Origin: Pseudomonas sp. DG56-2
GTDB taxonomy: Bacteria > Pseudomonadota > Gammaproteobacteria > Pseudomonadales > Pseudomonadaceae
Assembly (NCBI RefSeq): GCF_004803755.1
Contig: NZ_CP032311.1
Location: 1,070,501 to 1,134,500, forward strand
Direction of reading: 5' to 3'
Length of the DNA stretch: 64,000 nucleotides
Shown: piece by piece, positions 1-10,393 of the stretch
Numbering within the stretch: the stretch's first letter is position 1
How the letters are laid out: each line of letters opens with the position of its first letter
Translations under genes and position numbers: made by a program
The notes under the pieces: generated by a model
The model's database searches: none
The model's input: only the letters and a program-made list of their open reading frames with translations
What the model was told of the DNA's origin: nothing

Positions 1-825
1 AACTTCGACATTCGTAAGCAACTGCTTGAATTCGACGACGTGGCCAACGAGCAACGTAAAGTTATCTACCACATGCGTAACAGCCTGCTGGCAGCTGACA
101 ATATCGGTGACACCATCGCTGACTTCCGTCAGGAAGTGCTCGACGCTACCGTTGCCCAGCACATCCCGCCGCAATCGCTGCCAGAGCAGTGGGACGTGGC
201 AGGCCTGGAAGCGGCGTTGGCCAGCGATTTCGGGGTGAAGCTACCGATCCAGCAATGGCTCGACGAAGACGATCACCTGTACGAAGAAACCCTGCGCGAG
301 AAGCTCATGAACGAGCTGATGGCGGCGTACAACGAGAAGGAAGAGCAGGCAAGCGCCGAAGCCTTGCGTACCTTCGAGAAGCAGATTCTGTTGCGTGTCC
401 TGGACGACCTGTGGAAAGACCACCTGTCGACCATGGATCACCTGCGTCACGGTATTCACCTGCGTGGTTATGCGCAGAAGAACCCGAAGCAGGAGTACAA
501 GCGCGAGTCGTTCAACCTGTTCCAGGAACTGCTCGAGTCGATCAAGCGCGACACTATCCGCGTGCTCTCGCACGTTCAGGTACGCCGCGAAGATCCCGCC
601 GAAGAAGAAGCTCGCCTGCGTCGCGAGGCAGAAGAACTGGCCGCGCGCATGCAGTTCCAGCACGCTGCAGCCCCTGGCCTGGAGCAAGCCGAGGAGCAGG
701 AGGAGGGCGCTGAAGTCGCCGTCGCCGCGGCTCCGGTGCGTAACGATCAGAAGTTGGGTCGCAACGAGCTGTGCTGGTGTGGTTCGGGCAAGAAGTTCAA
801 GCACTGCCACGGCCAGATCAACTAA
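1..825 (+). CDS. secA: SecA preprotein translocase ATPase, C-terminal part (5' truncated by window)
   Basis: SecA is the ATPase motor that drives unfolded preproteins through SecYEG at the inner membrane. The window opens inside the gene, in frame 1, at [20 protein letters not shown], a conserved stretch of the helical scaffold/wing region, so only the last 274 residues are present. The C-terminus has an acidic, Ala/Glu-rich linker followed by the zinc-binding tail [14 protein letters not shown], which in this family coordinates Zn and contacts SecB and phospholipid. The reading frame is open from base 1, so the methionine-like GTG at base 40 is internal. argJ follows after 125 bases, as in other pseudomonads. 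Confidence 0.98.
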   Translation, partial: NFDIRKQLLEFDDVANEQRKVIYHMRNSLLAADNIGDTIADFRQEVLDATVAQHIPPQSLPEQWDVAGLEAALASDFGVKLPIQQWLDEDDHLYEETLREKLMNELMAAYNEKEEQASAEALRTFEKQILLRVLDDLWKDHLSTMDHLRHGIHLRGYAQKNPKQEYKRESFNLFQELLESIKRDTIRVLSHVQVRREDPAEEEARLRREAEELAARMQFQHAAAPGLEQAEEQEEGAEVAVAAAPVRNDQKLGRNELCWCGSGKKFKHCHGQIN

Positions 826-950
826 AGTCTTCTACCCGGCAGTCTGCTGATTCACGAACACTACGCCGCGACTGGTACCTTGCCGTCGCGGCGTTGTTCC
901 ATCTCAAGCACCGGCATCTGGCCCGGTGTACTTTTTCTAGGAGCGCTTAC

Positions 951-2168
951 ATGGCTGTTGGTCTTGGTCCTTTGCCAACGTTGCACCCGGTTCCAGGCTT
1001 TGAACTGGGTATCGCCTCTGCAGGTATCAAGCGCCCGGGGCGCAAGGACGTCGTGGTCATGCGCTGCGCCGAAGGTTCCAGTGTGGCAGGGGTGTTCACC
1101 CTCAACGCCTTTTGTGCCGCACCCGTTATCCTGGCCAAGCAGCGCGTGCAAGGCAGCGTGCGCTACTTACTGACCAACACCGGCAATGCCAACGCTGGTA
1201 CCGGCGCGCCGGGCCTGGCCGCCGCCGAGCGTACGTGCGCCAAGCTGGCTGAGCTGACCGGTGTCGATGCCAGCGCGGTGTTGCCGTTTTCTACAGGTGT
1301 TATCGGCGAGCCACTGCCGGTCGAGAAAATCGAAGGCGCCCTGCAGGCTGCCCTGGATGATCTGTCGGAAAACAACTGGGCTGAAGCCGCCACAGGCATC
1401 ATGACCACTGACACCTTGCCAAAGGGTGCCAGCCGCCAGTTCCAGCACGACGGTGTAACCATCACCGTAACCGGTATCAGCAAAGGCGCCGGGATGATTC
1501 GTCCGAACATGGCCACCATGCTCGGTTACATCGCCACCGATGCCAAGGTCGCGCCCCAGGTGCTCAAGGATCTGATGCTCGATGGCGCTAACAAGTCGTT
1601 CAACCGCATCACCATCGATGGCGATACCTCGACCAACGATTGCTGCATGTTGATTGCCACCGGCAAGGCTGATGTTGCCCAAGTCACCGAAGCCCGTGGC
1701 CCACTGTTCGAGGCGCTGAAAAAGGCGGTGTTCGAAGTGTGCATGGAGGTGGCTCAAGCCATCGTCCGTGACGGCGAAGGTGCTACCAAGTTCGTGACTG
1801 TCCAGGTCAACGGCGGCGGCAACCATCAGGAATGCCTGGATGTGGGCTACGCTGTGGCGCACTCGCCATTGATCAAGACCGCGTTGTTCGCCTCCGATCC
1901 GAACTGGGGCCGCATCCTTGCTGCCGTGGGGCGTGCCGGGGTGCCGGAGCTGGACGTTAGCCTGATCGATGTGTACTTGGGTGATGTGTGCATTGCCAGT
2001 AAAGGTGGTCGCGCCACGACCTACACTGAGGCGCAGGGTTCTGCAGTGATGGCCCAGGAAGAAATCACCATTCGCATCGAGCTGGGCCGTGGCCAGTGCA
2101 GCGAAACCATCTGGACCACCGACCTGTCCCACGAGTATGTGAAGATCAACGCCGAATACCGTACTTGA
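951..2168 (+). CDS. argJ: Bifunctional glutamate N-acetyltransferase/amino-acid acetyltransferase ArgJ
   Basis: ArgJ moves the acetyl group from N-acetylornithine to glutamate (and may use acetyl-CoA), recycling acetyl groups in arginine synthesis in the cytoplasm. The 405-residue product has the usual family length. It carries the autocleavage region [16 protein letters not shown], where the precursor is cut before the Thr of ATML to give alpha and beta chains with a new N-terminal nucleophilic Thr. The SDPNWGR segment near the C-terminus is also typical. The reading frame stays open upstream to base 771, but the ATG at 951 has an AGGAG site ending at 942 and the conserved N-terminus [14 protein letters not shown], so that start is used. 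Confidence 0.97.
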   Translation: MAVGLGPLPTLHPVPGFELGIASAGIKRPGRKDVVVMRCAEGSSVAGVFTLNAFCAAPVILAKQRVQGSVRYLLTNTGNANAGTGAPGLAAAERTCAKLAELTGVDASAVLPFSTGVIGEPLPVEKIEGALQAALDDLSENNWAEAATGIMTTDTLPKGASRQFQHDGVTITVTGISKGAGMIRPNMATMLGYIATDAKVAPQVLKDLMLDGANKSFNRITIDGDTSTNDCCMLIATGKADVAQVTEARGPLFEALKKAVFEVCMEVAQAIVRDGEGATKFVTVQVNGGGNHQECLDVGYAVAHSPLIKTALFASDPNWGRILAAVGRAGVPELDVSLIDVYLGDVCIASKGGRATTYTEAQGSAVMAQEEITIRIELGRGQCSETIWTTDLSHEYVKINAEYRT

Positions 2169-2170
2169 CT

Positions 2171-2222
2171 TGATCGCGGGTCAAGCCCGCTCCCACCGTG
2201 GGAGCGGGCTCGCTCCGCGACA
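2171..2222. repeat. REP-like palindrome between argJ and the GST gene
   Basis: The bases form an imperfect palindrome around CCCGCTCCCACC-GTGGGAGCGGG, with flanking CGCGGGTCAAG and CTCGCTCCGCG. This 'GCGGG...CCCGCTCCCAC' style is typical of the intergenic REP elements of P. putida and P. fluorescens. It fills almost all of the argJ-GST gap and could act as an mRNA end-stabilising hairpin. Confidence 0.75.
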
Positions 2223-2243
2223 GTCCCCTCGATGGAGCCGAAC

Positions 2244-2876
2244 ATGAATTACCACCTGATCATCGGCGACAAGCTGTACTCTTCCTGGTCGCTGCGCGCC
2301 GCCCTGGCCCTTGAGCTGGCCGGCGCAACCTATGAAGAAACCCTGATCAAACTCAACCAGCCCGACACCCGTACGCGCCTGTTGGAGTATTCCCCTACCG
2401 CCAAGGTACCGTTGCTCAAGTGCGAGCACGGCATCATCGCCGACTCCCTGGCGATTGCCGAGTACTTGGCCGAGCGTCACCCGCAGGCCAATCTGTGGCC
2501 GACGGATGTGGGCGCCCGTGCCCAGGCGCGGTCGGCCTGCGCGCAGATGCACAGTGGCTTTTTCGCCTTGCGTGGCAACATGCCTTTCGACCTGTCCCGG
2601 GACGAAGCGCTGGAGCATGTTCCGCTGGACGTCCAGGTGGACATCGATCGCATCGTCGCCCTCTGGTCTGAATGCCGTCTTGCCAGCAAAGAGAGCGGTC
2701 CCTTCCTGTTTGGCCAGCCATCGTTGGCGGATGCCTTCTTTGCCCCGATTGCCGTGCGGTTACGCACCTACCGGGCAGATGTGCCGGCAGAAGCGGCAAG
2801 TTATATCGAAACCATCTACCAGTGGCCGGCCTTTCAGGCCTGGCAAAAGGCTGGCCTGGCGGAGCGTGAAGGGTGA
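2244..2876 (+). CDS. Glutathione S-transferase family protein
   Basis: A 210-residue cytosolic glutathione transferase-fold protein. The N-terminal thioredoxin-like half has LYSSWSLRAALAL (the S/W region that holds the catalytic Ser in bacterial GSTs), TAKVPLL with the cis-Pro, and the glutathione-binding DSLAIAEYL near residue 69. The C-terminal helical half ends with FQAWQKAGL. A family member usually sits between argJ and mutT in Pseudomonas; its substrate is unknown. The ATG at 2244 is preferred over the in-frame ATG at 2232 because GGAG lies just upstream of it. The stop overlaps the next gene by four bases (GTGA), suggesting translational coupling. Confidence 0.9.
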   Translation: MNYHLIIGDKLYSSWSLRAALALELAGATYEETLIKLNQPDTRTRLLEYSPTAKVPLLKCEHGIIADSLAIAEYLAERHPQANLWPTDVGARAQARSACAQMHSGFFALRGNMPFDLSRDEALEHVPLDVQVDIDRIVALWSECRLASKESGPFLFGQPSLADAFFAPIAVRLRTYRADVPAEAASYIETIYQWPAFQAWQKAGLAEREG

Positions 2877-3817
2877 AACGTATACATGTAGCAGCGGCGG
2901 TGATTCGCGGTGGCGACGGTCGTATTCTCATTGCCCGTCGCGCCGATAGCCAACATCAAGGCGGTTTGTGGGAGTTCCCAGGCGGCAAGGTCGAGGAGGG
3001 CGAGGCTGTCGAACTGGCGCTGGCCCGTGAGCTGAACGAGGAACTGGGCATCGTCGTCAGCGCTGCGCGACCGCTGATCAAGGTCAGCCACGACTACAGC
3101 GACAAGCAGGTATTGCTTGATGTCTGGGAGGTCACAGGTTTTACCGGTGAGCCCCATGGTGCTGAAGGGCAGCCCCTGCTTTGGGTGTCGGCCCGCGAAT
3201 TGGCGCAATACGATTTTCCTGAAGCCAACCGGCCGATCGTTGCAGCTGCGCGCTTGCCGGCTGAATACCTCATTACCCCGGAAGGCCTGGAAGTGCCGCA
3301 GATGTTGCGCGGTATTCAGAAAGCCATCGCTGGTGGGATCAAACTGGTCCAGTTGCGCGCACCGAACATGTACGACCCCAAGTACCGTGATGTGGCCGTC
3401 GACGCAGTAGGCCTGTGTGCGGGCAAGGCGCAACTGATGCTCAAAGGGCCGTTGGAATGGCTGGGTGACTTCCCCTCAGCAGGCTGGCACCTGACCTCGG
3501 AACAACTACGCAAGTACGCCAGCAAAGGCCGTCCGTTTCCGAAAGAACGTTGGCTGGCGGCATCGTGTCATAACGCCGAGGAAATGGCGCTGGCCGAGCA
3601 GATGGGGGTGGATTTCGTCACCTTGTCACCGGTGCAGGCGACCCAGACGCATCCCGATGCCCAGCCGCTTGGCTGGGAGCAGGCACAGCAACTGATCGAC
3701 GGCTTCAATAAGCCTGTGTATCTGCTTGGTGGTGTAGGTGCTGCCGAGCGGGAGAAGGCCTGGCAGCATGGTGCTCAAGGTGTAGCAGGCATTCGCGCGT
3801 TCTGGCCTGAGGCCTGA
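2873..3817 (+). CDS. mutT: Nudix hydrolase (MutT) fused to a thiamine-phosphate-synthase-like domain
   Basis: A 314-residue fusion. Residues about 1-130 are a MutT-type Nudix domain with the box running from GGKVEEGEA through RELNEELGI (about 38-60), the metal-binding motif that hydrolyses 8-oxo-dGTP and keeps it out of DNA. Residues about 135-314 resemble ThiE, a TIM barrel: LVQLRAP, GWHLTSEQL in place of the usual GxHLGQ, FVTLSPVQATQTHP for the phosphate-side loop, and VYLLGGV. The start is GTG at 2873, overlapping the GST stop. The fusion is widespread in gammaproteobacteria; whether the ThiE half still makes thiamine phosphate is unclear because several ThiE signature residues differ. Confidence 0.92.
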   Translation: MKRIHVAAAVIRGGDGRILIARRADSQHQGGLWEFPGGKVEEGEAVELALARELNEELGIVVSAARPLIKVSHDYSDKQVLLDVWEVTGFTGEPHGAEGQPLLWVSARELAQYDFPEANRPIVAAARLPAEYLITPEGLEVPQMLRGIQKAIAGGIKLVQLRAPNMYDPKYRDVAVDAVGLCAGKAQLMLKGPLEWLGDFPSAGWHLTSEQLRKYASKGRPFPKERWLAASCHNAEEMALAEQMGVDFVTLSPVQATQTHPDAQPLGWEQAQQLIDGFNKPVYLLGGVGAAEREKAWQHGAQGVAGIRAFWPEA

Positions 3818-3842
3818 ATCAAGGGCTGCGGTGATGAACGCT

Positions 3843-4403
3843 TCAGGGTTTCGCTGCAGCCTGCCAAAGCACTTCGGCCACACCTTGGCGGCGCCCGATC
3901 AGGCGCGCCGCCACAAACAGCAAATCCGACAACCGATTGATGTATGCCAGGCCAACCCCGGCCAACGGTTCGACGCTGTTCAACTGTTGGCAGCGGCGTT
4001 CGGCGCTACGCGCCAGGCTGCGGCATACATGGGCTTGGGCAATCAATGCCGAGCCGCTGGGCAAAATGAAGTTTTCCAGTGGTCCCAGCTCTTCGTTCCA
4101 GCGATCGATAGCCGCTTCCAGGCGTTCGACCTCGGCGCTATTGAGCGCCTGATAGCTGGGCATTGCCAACTCGCCACCCAGGTCGAACAAGCGGTGTTGG
4201 CAGGGGGCCAATACCGCTGTCACTTCGTCCAGCCCGTGTTCGGCCAGTCCGGCGAGCAACACGCCGAGTTGGCTGTTAAGACTGTCGACTTCGCCGATCG
4301 CCTCGATACGGGGATGATCCTTGGGCACCCGACGGCCGTCACCGAGACCTGTTTCGCCCTTGTCGCCGGTACGGGTGTAGATCTTCGACAACCGAAAACC
4401 CAT
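3843..4403 (-). CDS. PduO-type cob(I)yrinic acid a,c-diamide/cob(I)alamin adenosyltransferase
   Basis: This enzyme transfers the adenosyl group of ATP to reduced cobalamin or corrinoid, giving the adenosylated cofactor. The 186-residue product begins with the ATP-binding signature KIYTRTGDKGETGLGDG and has the later conserved CRSLARSAERR and INRLSDLLFVAAR motifs of the PduO/CobO2 family (a five-helix trimer). Two starts are possible. ATG at 4409 overlaps the kinase stop as ATGA. ATG at 4403 has GGAG eight bases upstream and matches the family start MGFRLSKIY, so it is chosen. Either way the gene is coupled to the upstream sensor kinase. Confidence 0.93.
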   Translation of the reverse strand: MGFRLSKIYTRTGDKGETGLGDGRRVPKDHPRIEAIGEVDSLNSQLGVLLAGLAEHGLDEVTAVLAPCQHRLFDLGGELAMPSYQALNSAEVERLEAAIDRWNEELGPLENFILPSGSALIAQAHVCRSLARSAERRCQQLNSVEPLAGVGLAYINRLSDLLFVAARLIGRRQGVAEVLWQAAAKP

Positions 4404-4405
4404 GT

Positions 4406-6442
4406 TCATGTCTCCAATTTGTGTGGTTCGGCCACTGTCGGCAGACTGCCAGCCAATGGTAGGCGCAAGGTAAAGCAGGTGCCTTGACCCGGTGCGGATT
4501 GCACCTCCATCTGGCCTTTGTGATTGTTGGTGATGATGAAGTACGACACTGACAAGCCCAGCCCCGTGCCCTGACCAATTTCCTTGGTGGTGAAAAAGGG
4601 CTCGAAGGTCCGTTTGCGCACGGCCTCTGGCATGCCGACACCGTTGTCTTCGACCTGGATCTCTGCCCAAGGGGGATTGAGTCGCGTGCGCAGGATGATC
4701 CGTCCCGGTTCGCTGTCGTCTTCGCGCAGGTGGATGGCCTGGGCCGCGTTTTTCAGAAGATTGAGCAGCACTTGTTCCAATTCGTTGGCAGTGCAGGGTA
4801 CCGGGCCCAGATTGGGATCGAACTGACGGACAATCGCTTGTCCCTTGAAATCGAAGCCAATGGTCAGGTCGAAGTCATTGCCAGCAATTTCTACCGCCTG
4901 GTCGATAAGGGCCGGTAAGTCGCAGGGTGCCAGTTGTCGGTTGCTGCGGCGACTGAAACTGAGCATGTGGGTGACGATCTTGGCGGCGCGGGCCCCGGCC
5001 TGCTGAATGCCGTCGAGCAACTGCGGTACTTCACGACTCTCCAGGTAGCGGTTGACCACGGGCAGATCTATGCCGATTTCACCCGCTTGCTCCTGGTTTT
5101 TCGCCAGGTCCGGCGACAGGCGACGGCGGATGTTCTGAACGTTATGCAAAATTGCGCCCAGCGGATTGTTGATCTCATGGGCCATGCCTGCGGCCAGGCC
5201 GCCGACCGAGAGCATTTTCTCCGACTGCACCATCATTTCTTCAAGCGACAGGCGCTGGGTGATGTCGTCGATACGAATCACCACGCCGCGTCCACCACCG
5301 CCCATCAATGGATAGAACGTCAACGCGTAGTGGCGAGCGTCTTCGCCCCTGGTCCAGGTCACTCGTTCGATCTTCGCCACCCGATGCTTCTCGACGCTTT
5401 CCTTCAACTGCGGCAGGAACGGCTTGAGGGGCTCGAAGGCAAGGAAGATCGGCTGGTTCAACGCTTCGTCCAACGGCGTTCCGGAAAGCGCACTGGCTTC
5501 CTGGTTCCACTGGGTGACGTAAAGCTGCTCGTCGAGGGCGATCAGTGCCGAGGGCATGGAGTCGATGATGCTGTTGAGGTAGTTCTGAAAACCCGTGAGC
5601 TTCTTCTCGATCTTGCTGCGTACCTGAACCTCAAGCTCCAATTTGCGGTTCGTGTGACGGGTTTCCTCGGCCAGGCCCTGAGCCTGGTCGTAGGCATCCT
5701 GGAACTCGTCGCGGGCCCGCTTGAGCTGCTGCTCGCGCGCCTCAATACGCGAGAGCATGGTGTTGAACGCCTCCGCCAGACTGCCGATTTCGTCGTCATT
5801 GCCGCGCCGGGCGCGCAGGGAGTAGTTTTCTTCGCGGGTCACCTGACGAGACAGTTGTTCCAGCGAGTTGATCGGCTGGGTGATCAGGCGCTTGATTTGC
5901 CGGGCAATGATCATCCACAGCAGGATACTGAACACCAGGATCCCCAGGCTGGCGGTAAGAATGCCGGTGTAGAAGGCCATGGGCAGTTCGCTGCTAGCCA
6001 CCATCAACAGGTAGCCGGGAGGCGCCCCCGGACGCGTCAGCTTGGTGAGCTGGGTATTGCGAAACTCGGTGAGCCGCCAGTTCTCGATATGCCGAAAGCG
6101 CGTGGGCAGGGGCAACAGTTCGCCATGCTGCAGTTGCGCCAGCAGCTTGCCGTCGCTGCCGTACACCGCTGCGGCACGCAATGGGGTATAGCTGTCGAGT
6201 TCCTTGAGCAGGGCCTGGGCGTTCTCGGGCGAATCAGCCGCTTGCGAGGCCAGTTGCGGGTTGGCCACCAGGCGACCGATGGTCTGCAGTGCCTGGGGAG
6301 CCATGCTTTCCTGGGAAATCCAGTAGGCGGCACTGATGAAAGTCAGGTTGGCCACCAGCAAAATGGTGATCAACAGCACCAGTAGGGCGGCCAGCAATTT
6401 TTGCCCGACCGGCAGGTTTTCCAGGCGTTCGCGCAATGTCAT
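4406..6442 (-). CDS. Membrane sensor histidine kinase (HAMP-PAS-HisKA-HATPase)
   Basis: A 678-residue inner-membrane kinase. A first transmembrane helix at about 15-41 and a second at about 158-182 enclose a roughly 115-residue periplasmic sensor region. A HAMP linker (ITQPINSLEQLS through GSLAEAFNTML), a coiled coil and a PAS domain follow. The HisKA box is GLAAGMAHEINNPLGAI with the phosphorylated His, then come the N box (ELEQVLLNLLKNAAQAI) and G boxes (VEDNGVGM, GTGLGLS). No response regulator gene is adjacent, so the partner is unknown; P. aeruginosa has the same arrangement. Start ATG 6442 gives MTLRERLENL; an upstream extension to 6511 lacks family support. Confidence 0.9.
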   Translation of the reverse strand: MTLRERLENLPVGQKLLAALLVLLITILLVANLTFISAAYWISQESMAPQALQTIGRLVANPQLASQAADSPENAQALLKELDSYTPLRAAAVYGSDGKLLAQLQHGELLPLPTRFRHIENWRLTEFRNTQLTKLTRPGAPPGYLLMVASSELPMAFYTGILTASLGILVFSILLWMIIARQIKRLITQPINSLEQLSRQVTREENYSLRARRGNDDEIGSLAEAFNTMLSRIEAREQQLKRARDEFQDAYDQAQGLAEETRHTNRKLELEVQVRSKIEKKLTGFQNYLNSIIDSMPSALIALDEQLYVTQWNQEASALSGTPLDEALNQPIFLAFEPLKPFLPQLKESVEKHRVAKIERVTWTRGEDARHYALTFYPLMGGGGRGVVIRIDDITQRLSLEEMMVQSEKMLSVGGLAAGMAHEINNPLGAILHNVQNIRRRLSPDLAKNQEQAGEIGIDLPVVNRYLESREVPQLLDGIQQAGARAAKIVTHMLSFSRRSNRQLAPCDLPALIDQAVEIAGNDFDLTIGFDFKGQAIVRQFDPNLGPVPCTANELEQVLLNLLKNAAQAIHLREDDSEPGRIILRTRLNPPWAEIQVEDNGVGMPEAVRKRTFEPFFTTKEIGQGTGLGLSVSYFIITNNHKGQMEVQSAPGQGTCFTLRLPLAGSLPTVAEPHKLET

Positions 6443-6491
6443 GTGTGAGCGGGATCCCGGTGTGAAGGTGAAGGGCAGGGTAACGCTGTGC

Positions 6492-7502
<1,011 letters not shown>

Positions 7503-7523
7503 TTATTTTTTTGGAGAGAAGGT

Positions 7524-8009
7524 ATGCCGTCGTTCGACGTGGTATCGGAACTGGACAAACACGAAGTCACCAACGCAGTGGAAAACGCGGTCAAGGATCT
7601 GGATCGCCGTTATGACCTCAAGGGCAAGGGTAGCTTCGAATTCAAGGAAAAGGATCTGGCCATCACCCTGACTGCAGAAGCCGAGTTCCAGCTGGAAGCG
7701 ATGATCGAGATCCTCAAGCTGGCCCTGGTCAAGCGCAAGATCGACGTTCAGTGCCTGGAAGTGAAGGATGCCTACGCGTCCGGCAAGGTGATGAAGCAGG
7801 AAGCCACCCTCAAGGAAGGTATCGACAAGGAGCTGGCGAAGAAAATCGTCGCCCACATCAAGGATGCCAAGCTCAAGGTCCAGGCGGCCATCCAGGGTGA
7901 GCAGGTACGTGTGACCGGCAAGAAGCGTGACGACCTGCAGGAAGCCATCGCCGCTTTGCGGGCCAAGGAATTCGGCATGCCACTGCAGTTCAACAACTTC
8001 CGCGACTGA
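7524..8009 (+). CDS. yajQ: YajQ family cyclic-di-GMP/nucleotide-binding protein
   Basis: A 161-residue protein with the YajQ signature [15 protein letters not shown] at the start and [17 protein letters not shown] near the end. The family has two ferredoxin-like domains that bind nucleic acid or nucleotides; Xanthomonas and Pseudomonas members bind c-di-GMP and affect transcription. The ATG at 7524 follows GGAGAGAAGG, a strong ribosome-binding site. The gene is monocistronic in appearance, with a 113-base gap before the MscS-type gene. Confidence 0.95.
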   Translation: MPSFDVVSELDKHEVTNAVENAVKDLDRRYDLKGKGSFEFKEKDLAITLTAEAEFQLEAMIEILKLALVKRKIDVQCLEVKDAYASGKVMKQEATLKEGIDKELAKKIVAHIKDAKLKVQAAIQGEQVRVTGKKRDDLQEAIAALRAKEFGMPLQFNNFRD

Positions 8010-8122
8010 TTGCGCGGCCTTGGAACCTTGGCGCTGTTTTGGCGTCCGAGGTTCCTGTTGCCGCTGAAACGATTGCGGCGCGATTTTTACAGCTTTTGCC
8101 CCCTCGGCATCAGGAGAACATT

Positions 8123-8965
8123 ATGGATTTGAGTGCTGAAGTCGATCAGCTGGTTAAAACGTCGCAAACGTGGGTTCCGTTGATTATGGAGTACGGTAGC
8201 CGCCTGTTGCTGGCGCTGCTGACCCTTGCCATTGGCTGGTGGGTGATCAACAAGGTGACCTATCGCCTGGGCAGATTGCTGGCGCTGCGCAATGCCGACC
8301 TGGCGCTGCAAGGCTTCATCAGCAGCCTGGCGAACATCATTCTGAAAATTCTGCTGGTGGTCAGCGTTGCCTCGATGATCGGCATCGAGACCACCTCGTT
8401 CGTCGCCGCGATCGGTGCCGCGGGTCTGGCCATCGGCCTGGCCTTGCAAGGCAGCCTGGCGAACTTCGCCGGCGGCGTGCTGATTCTGCTGTTCCGTCCA
8501 TTCCGCCTGGGTGACTGGATCGAAGCCCAGGGCGTTGCCGGTACTGTCGACAGCATCCAGATTTTCCACACCGTGCTGCGTACTGGCGACAACAAGACAG
8601 TGATTTTGCCTAACGGCAGCCTGTCCAACGGCATCATCACCAACACCAACCGCCAGCCTACCCGCAAGGTAGTCTTCGATGTAGGTGTCGATTACGAAGC
8701 CGACCTGCAGAAAGCCCGTCAGGTGCTCCTGGACCTGGCCAAGGATCCACGTATCCACCAGGATCCGGCTCCGCAGGCGGTGGTCTCGCTGCTAGGCGAT
8801 AGTTCGATCACCTTGTCTTTGCGGGTTTGGGTCAACACGGCTGACTACTGGGATGTGATGTTCATGCTCAACGAGCATGCACGTGACCGCCTGAAGGAAG
8901 AGGGTATCGACATTCCCTTTCCGCAGCGGGTTATCCGTGTAGTGCAGGAAGCGGCTGTGCAGTAA
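8123..8965 (+). CDS. Small-conductance mechanosensitive channel, MscS family
   Basis: A 280-residue inner-membrane channel of E. coli MscS length that opens under membrane tension to release solutes after hypo-osmotic shock. There are three transmembrane helices in the first 120 residues. The pore-lining TM3 is FVAAIGAAGLAIGLALQGSLANFAGGVLIL, which shows the alternating Gly/Ala packing of MscS, followed by the beta-domain segment FRPFRLGDWIE and ILPNGSLSNG. The ATG at 8123 follows AGGAGAAC. The remembered PAO1 counterpart (PA4394) is also next to yajQ. Confidence 0.95.
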   Translation: MDLSAEVDQLVKTSQTWVPLIMEYGSRLLLALLTLAIGWWVINKVTYRLGRLLALRNADLALQGFISSLANIILKILLVVSVASMIGIETTSFVAAIGAAGLAIGLALQGSLANFAGGVLILLFRPFRLGDWIEAQGVAGTVDSIQIFHTVLRTGDNKTVILPNGSLSNGIITNTNRQPTRKVVFDVGVDYEADLQKARQVLLDLAKDPRIHQDPAPQAVVSLLGDSSITLSLRVWVNTADYWDVMFMLNEHARDRLKEEGIDIPFPQRVIRVVQEAAVQ

Positions 8966-8968
8966 GCA

Positions 8969-9036
8969 GCGGCTCGATCGCGGGGCGGGCCCGCTGCCAC
9001 AGGATCCCCTGTGGGAGCGGGCCGGTCCCGGGATTA
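8969..9036. repeat. REP-like palindrome downstream of the MscS gene
   Basis: Two inverted GC-rich halves (GCGGGCCCGCTGCCACAGG and CCTGTGGGAGCGGGCC) meet at a central AT-poor spacer. The element belongs to the same REP class as the one after argJ and could terminate or protect the mscS transcript. Confidence 0.7.
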
Positions 9037-9118
9037 CACTTGTTCACGTCTTCGCGCTTTCTGCGTTTCGGTGTTTCTGGCATATAGGCTGGCTTACTTC
9101 TGTTTGTCCGGTCTTATC

Positions 9119-10369
9119 ATGCTTACCCCCTTGATCCATATCACCCCATTGCGAGCGTTCTGGTTCGCCATGACCCTGGCGCTGTTCGAGTTGCTGACCT
9201 ACGTTGCCAGCGATGTGGTGATGCCAGCCATGCCGGTTGTGGTCAGTGATCTGAATGCCAGCCCGGCGTTCATTCCTCACGCACTCAATTTGTACTTGCT
9301 CGGCGGTGTGCTGCTGCAATGGCTGATCGGCCCGCTGGCGGATCGTTATGGCCGCAGGCCGATGTTGCTGGTTGGTTGTGCCATTTTTGGTGCGACGTGC
9401 CTGGCTACTTTCTGGGTGCAGAGCATCGAGCTTTTCAACCTGCTGCGACTGTTGCAGGGGATTGGCCTGGGCTTCGTGGTGACGGTCAGTTACCCGGCCT
9501 TGAACGAAGCATTCAGCGAGGCGGACGCGGTGCGGATGATGGCCTTGTTGGCCAATATCGCGCTGCTCTCGCCGTTACTTGGGCCTTTGGTGGGCACCTT
9601 GTTGCTGGAGTGGGTGTCCTGGCGCTGGTTGTTCGTCATCTTTGGTGCCAGCGCTGTAGTGGCGTGGCTGGCGTTGTACCGGTTCATGCCCGAGACCTTG
9701 GGGGTAGCACGCAGCGATGGTACGCGCCTGGCGTTCCAGCCGATTCACCTGAAAACCTTGTTGGCCGGTTACGCCCAACTGCTTGGCAACCGACGTTTTG
9801 TTGCTGGCAGCGCAGCCTTGGGACTGATTGGCTTGCCACTGATCGGCTGGATCGGACTTTCGCCGGTGCTGCTGATCCACGATGAAGGTTTGAGTACCCT
9901 GCATTACGCCTTGTGGCAGTTGCCTGTGTTCGGTGGCCTGATTCTCGGCAACCTGGTGATCAATCGCATTGCCGATCGCTATGCACTCACTACCTTGATT
10001 CGCGGTGCGCTCTGGCCATTCCTGTTGGGGTTGTTCGCGATGATGCTCGGTACCTGGCTGGTGCCAAGTGTCGCCGCCCTGGTAGCGGGCATGTCGGTGT
10101 ATGCCCTGGGCCTGGGTATCGCCAACGCGGTGTTGTACCGCATGACGCTTTTTTCCAGCGAGCAGAGCAAAGGGTTGGTGTCGGCAATGCTCGGGATGAT
10201 CACCATTGCTCTGTTGGGTGTGGGTGGTGCCTTGTTGGCGATGATGGGGGCTGGTGCCAGCTTGCTGAGTTTCGCCATGGCCGCCGGGCTGGCCGGGTTG
10301 CTGGCGCTATGGCCGCTGAAGATCGTTCTGAACGCATCCAGCGTACCTTCCGAAGCTGTGCCGGGGTAA
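9119..10369 (+). CDS. MFS multidrug exporter, MdfA-like
   Basis: A 416-residue, 12-helix major facilitator of the drug:H+ antiporter type. It tracks E. coli MdfA closely: FELLTYVASD in helix 1 keeps the acidic residue MdfA uses for cation recognition, GGVLLQWLIGPLADRYGRRPMLL is the helix 2-3 signature loop, LLRLLQGIGLG lies in helix 4, and ANIALLSPLLGPLVG is motif C of exporters. The start at 9119 (MLTPLIHITPL) is chosen because the upstream extension has no membrane-protein character, although the ribosome-binding site is weak. A GC palindrome (CCGGGG-taa-CCCCGG) spans its stop codon and may help end transcription before the convergent ampG. Confidence 0.88.
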   Translation: MLTPLIHITPLRAFWFAMTLALFELLTYVASDVVMPAMPVVVSDLNASPAFIPHALNLYLLGGVLLQWLIGPLADRYGRRPMLLVGCAIFGATCLATFWVQSIELFNLLRLLQGIGLGFVVTVSYPALNEAFSEADAVRMMALLANIALLSPLLGPLVGTLLLEWVSWRWLFVIFGASAVVAWLALYRFMPETLGVARSDGTRLAFQPIHLKTLLAGYAQLLGNRRFVAGSAALGLIGLPLIGWIGLSPVLLIHDEGLSTLHYALWQLPVFGGLILGNLVINRIADRYALTTLIRGALWPFLLGLFAMMLGTWLVPSVAALVAGMSVYALGLGIANAVLYRMTLFSSEQSKGLVSAMLGMITIALLGVGGALLAMMGAGASLLSFAMAAGLAGLLALWPLKIVLNASSVPSEAVPG

Positions 10370-10393
10370 CCCCGGCAACAGCCTCAGGGGCGG

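Noticed and set aside
771..950. N-terminal extension of argJ into the secA end
   Set aside because: ArgJ family N-terminus and AGGAG site fix the start at 951.
4934..6385. 483-residue open frame on the + strand
   Set aside because: Antisense shadow of the sensor kinase gene; Gln/His/Val-rich composition with no start context or domain.
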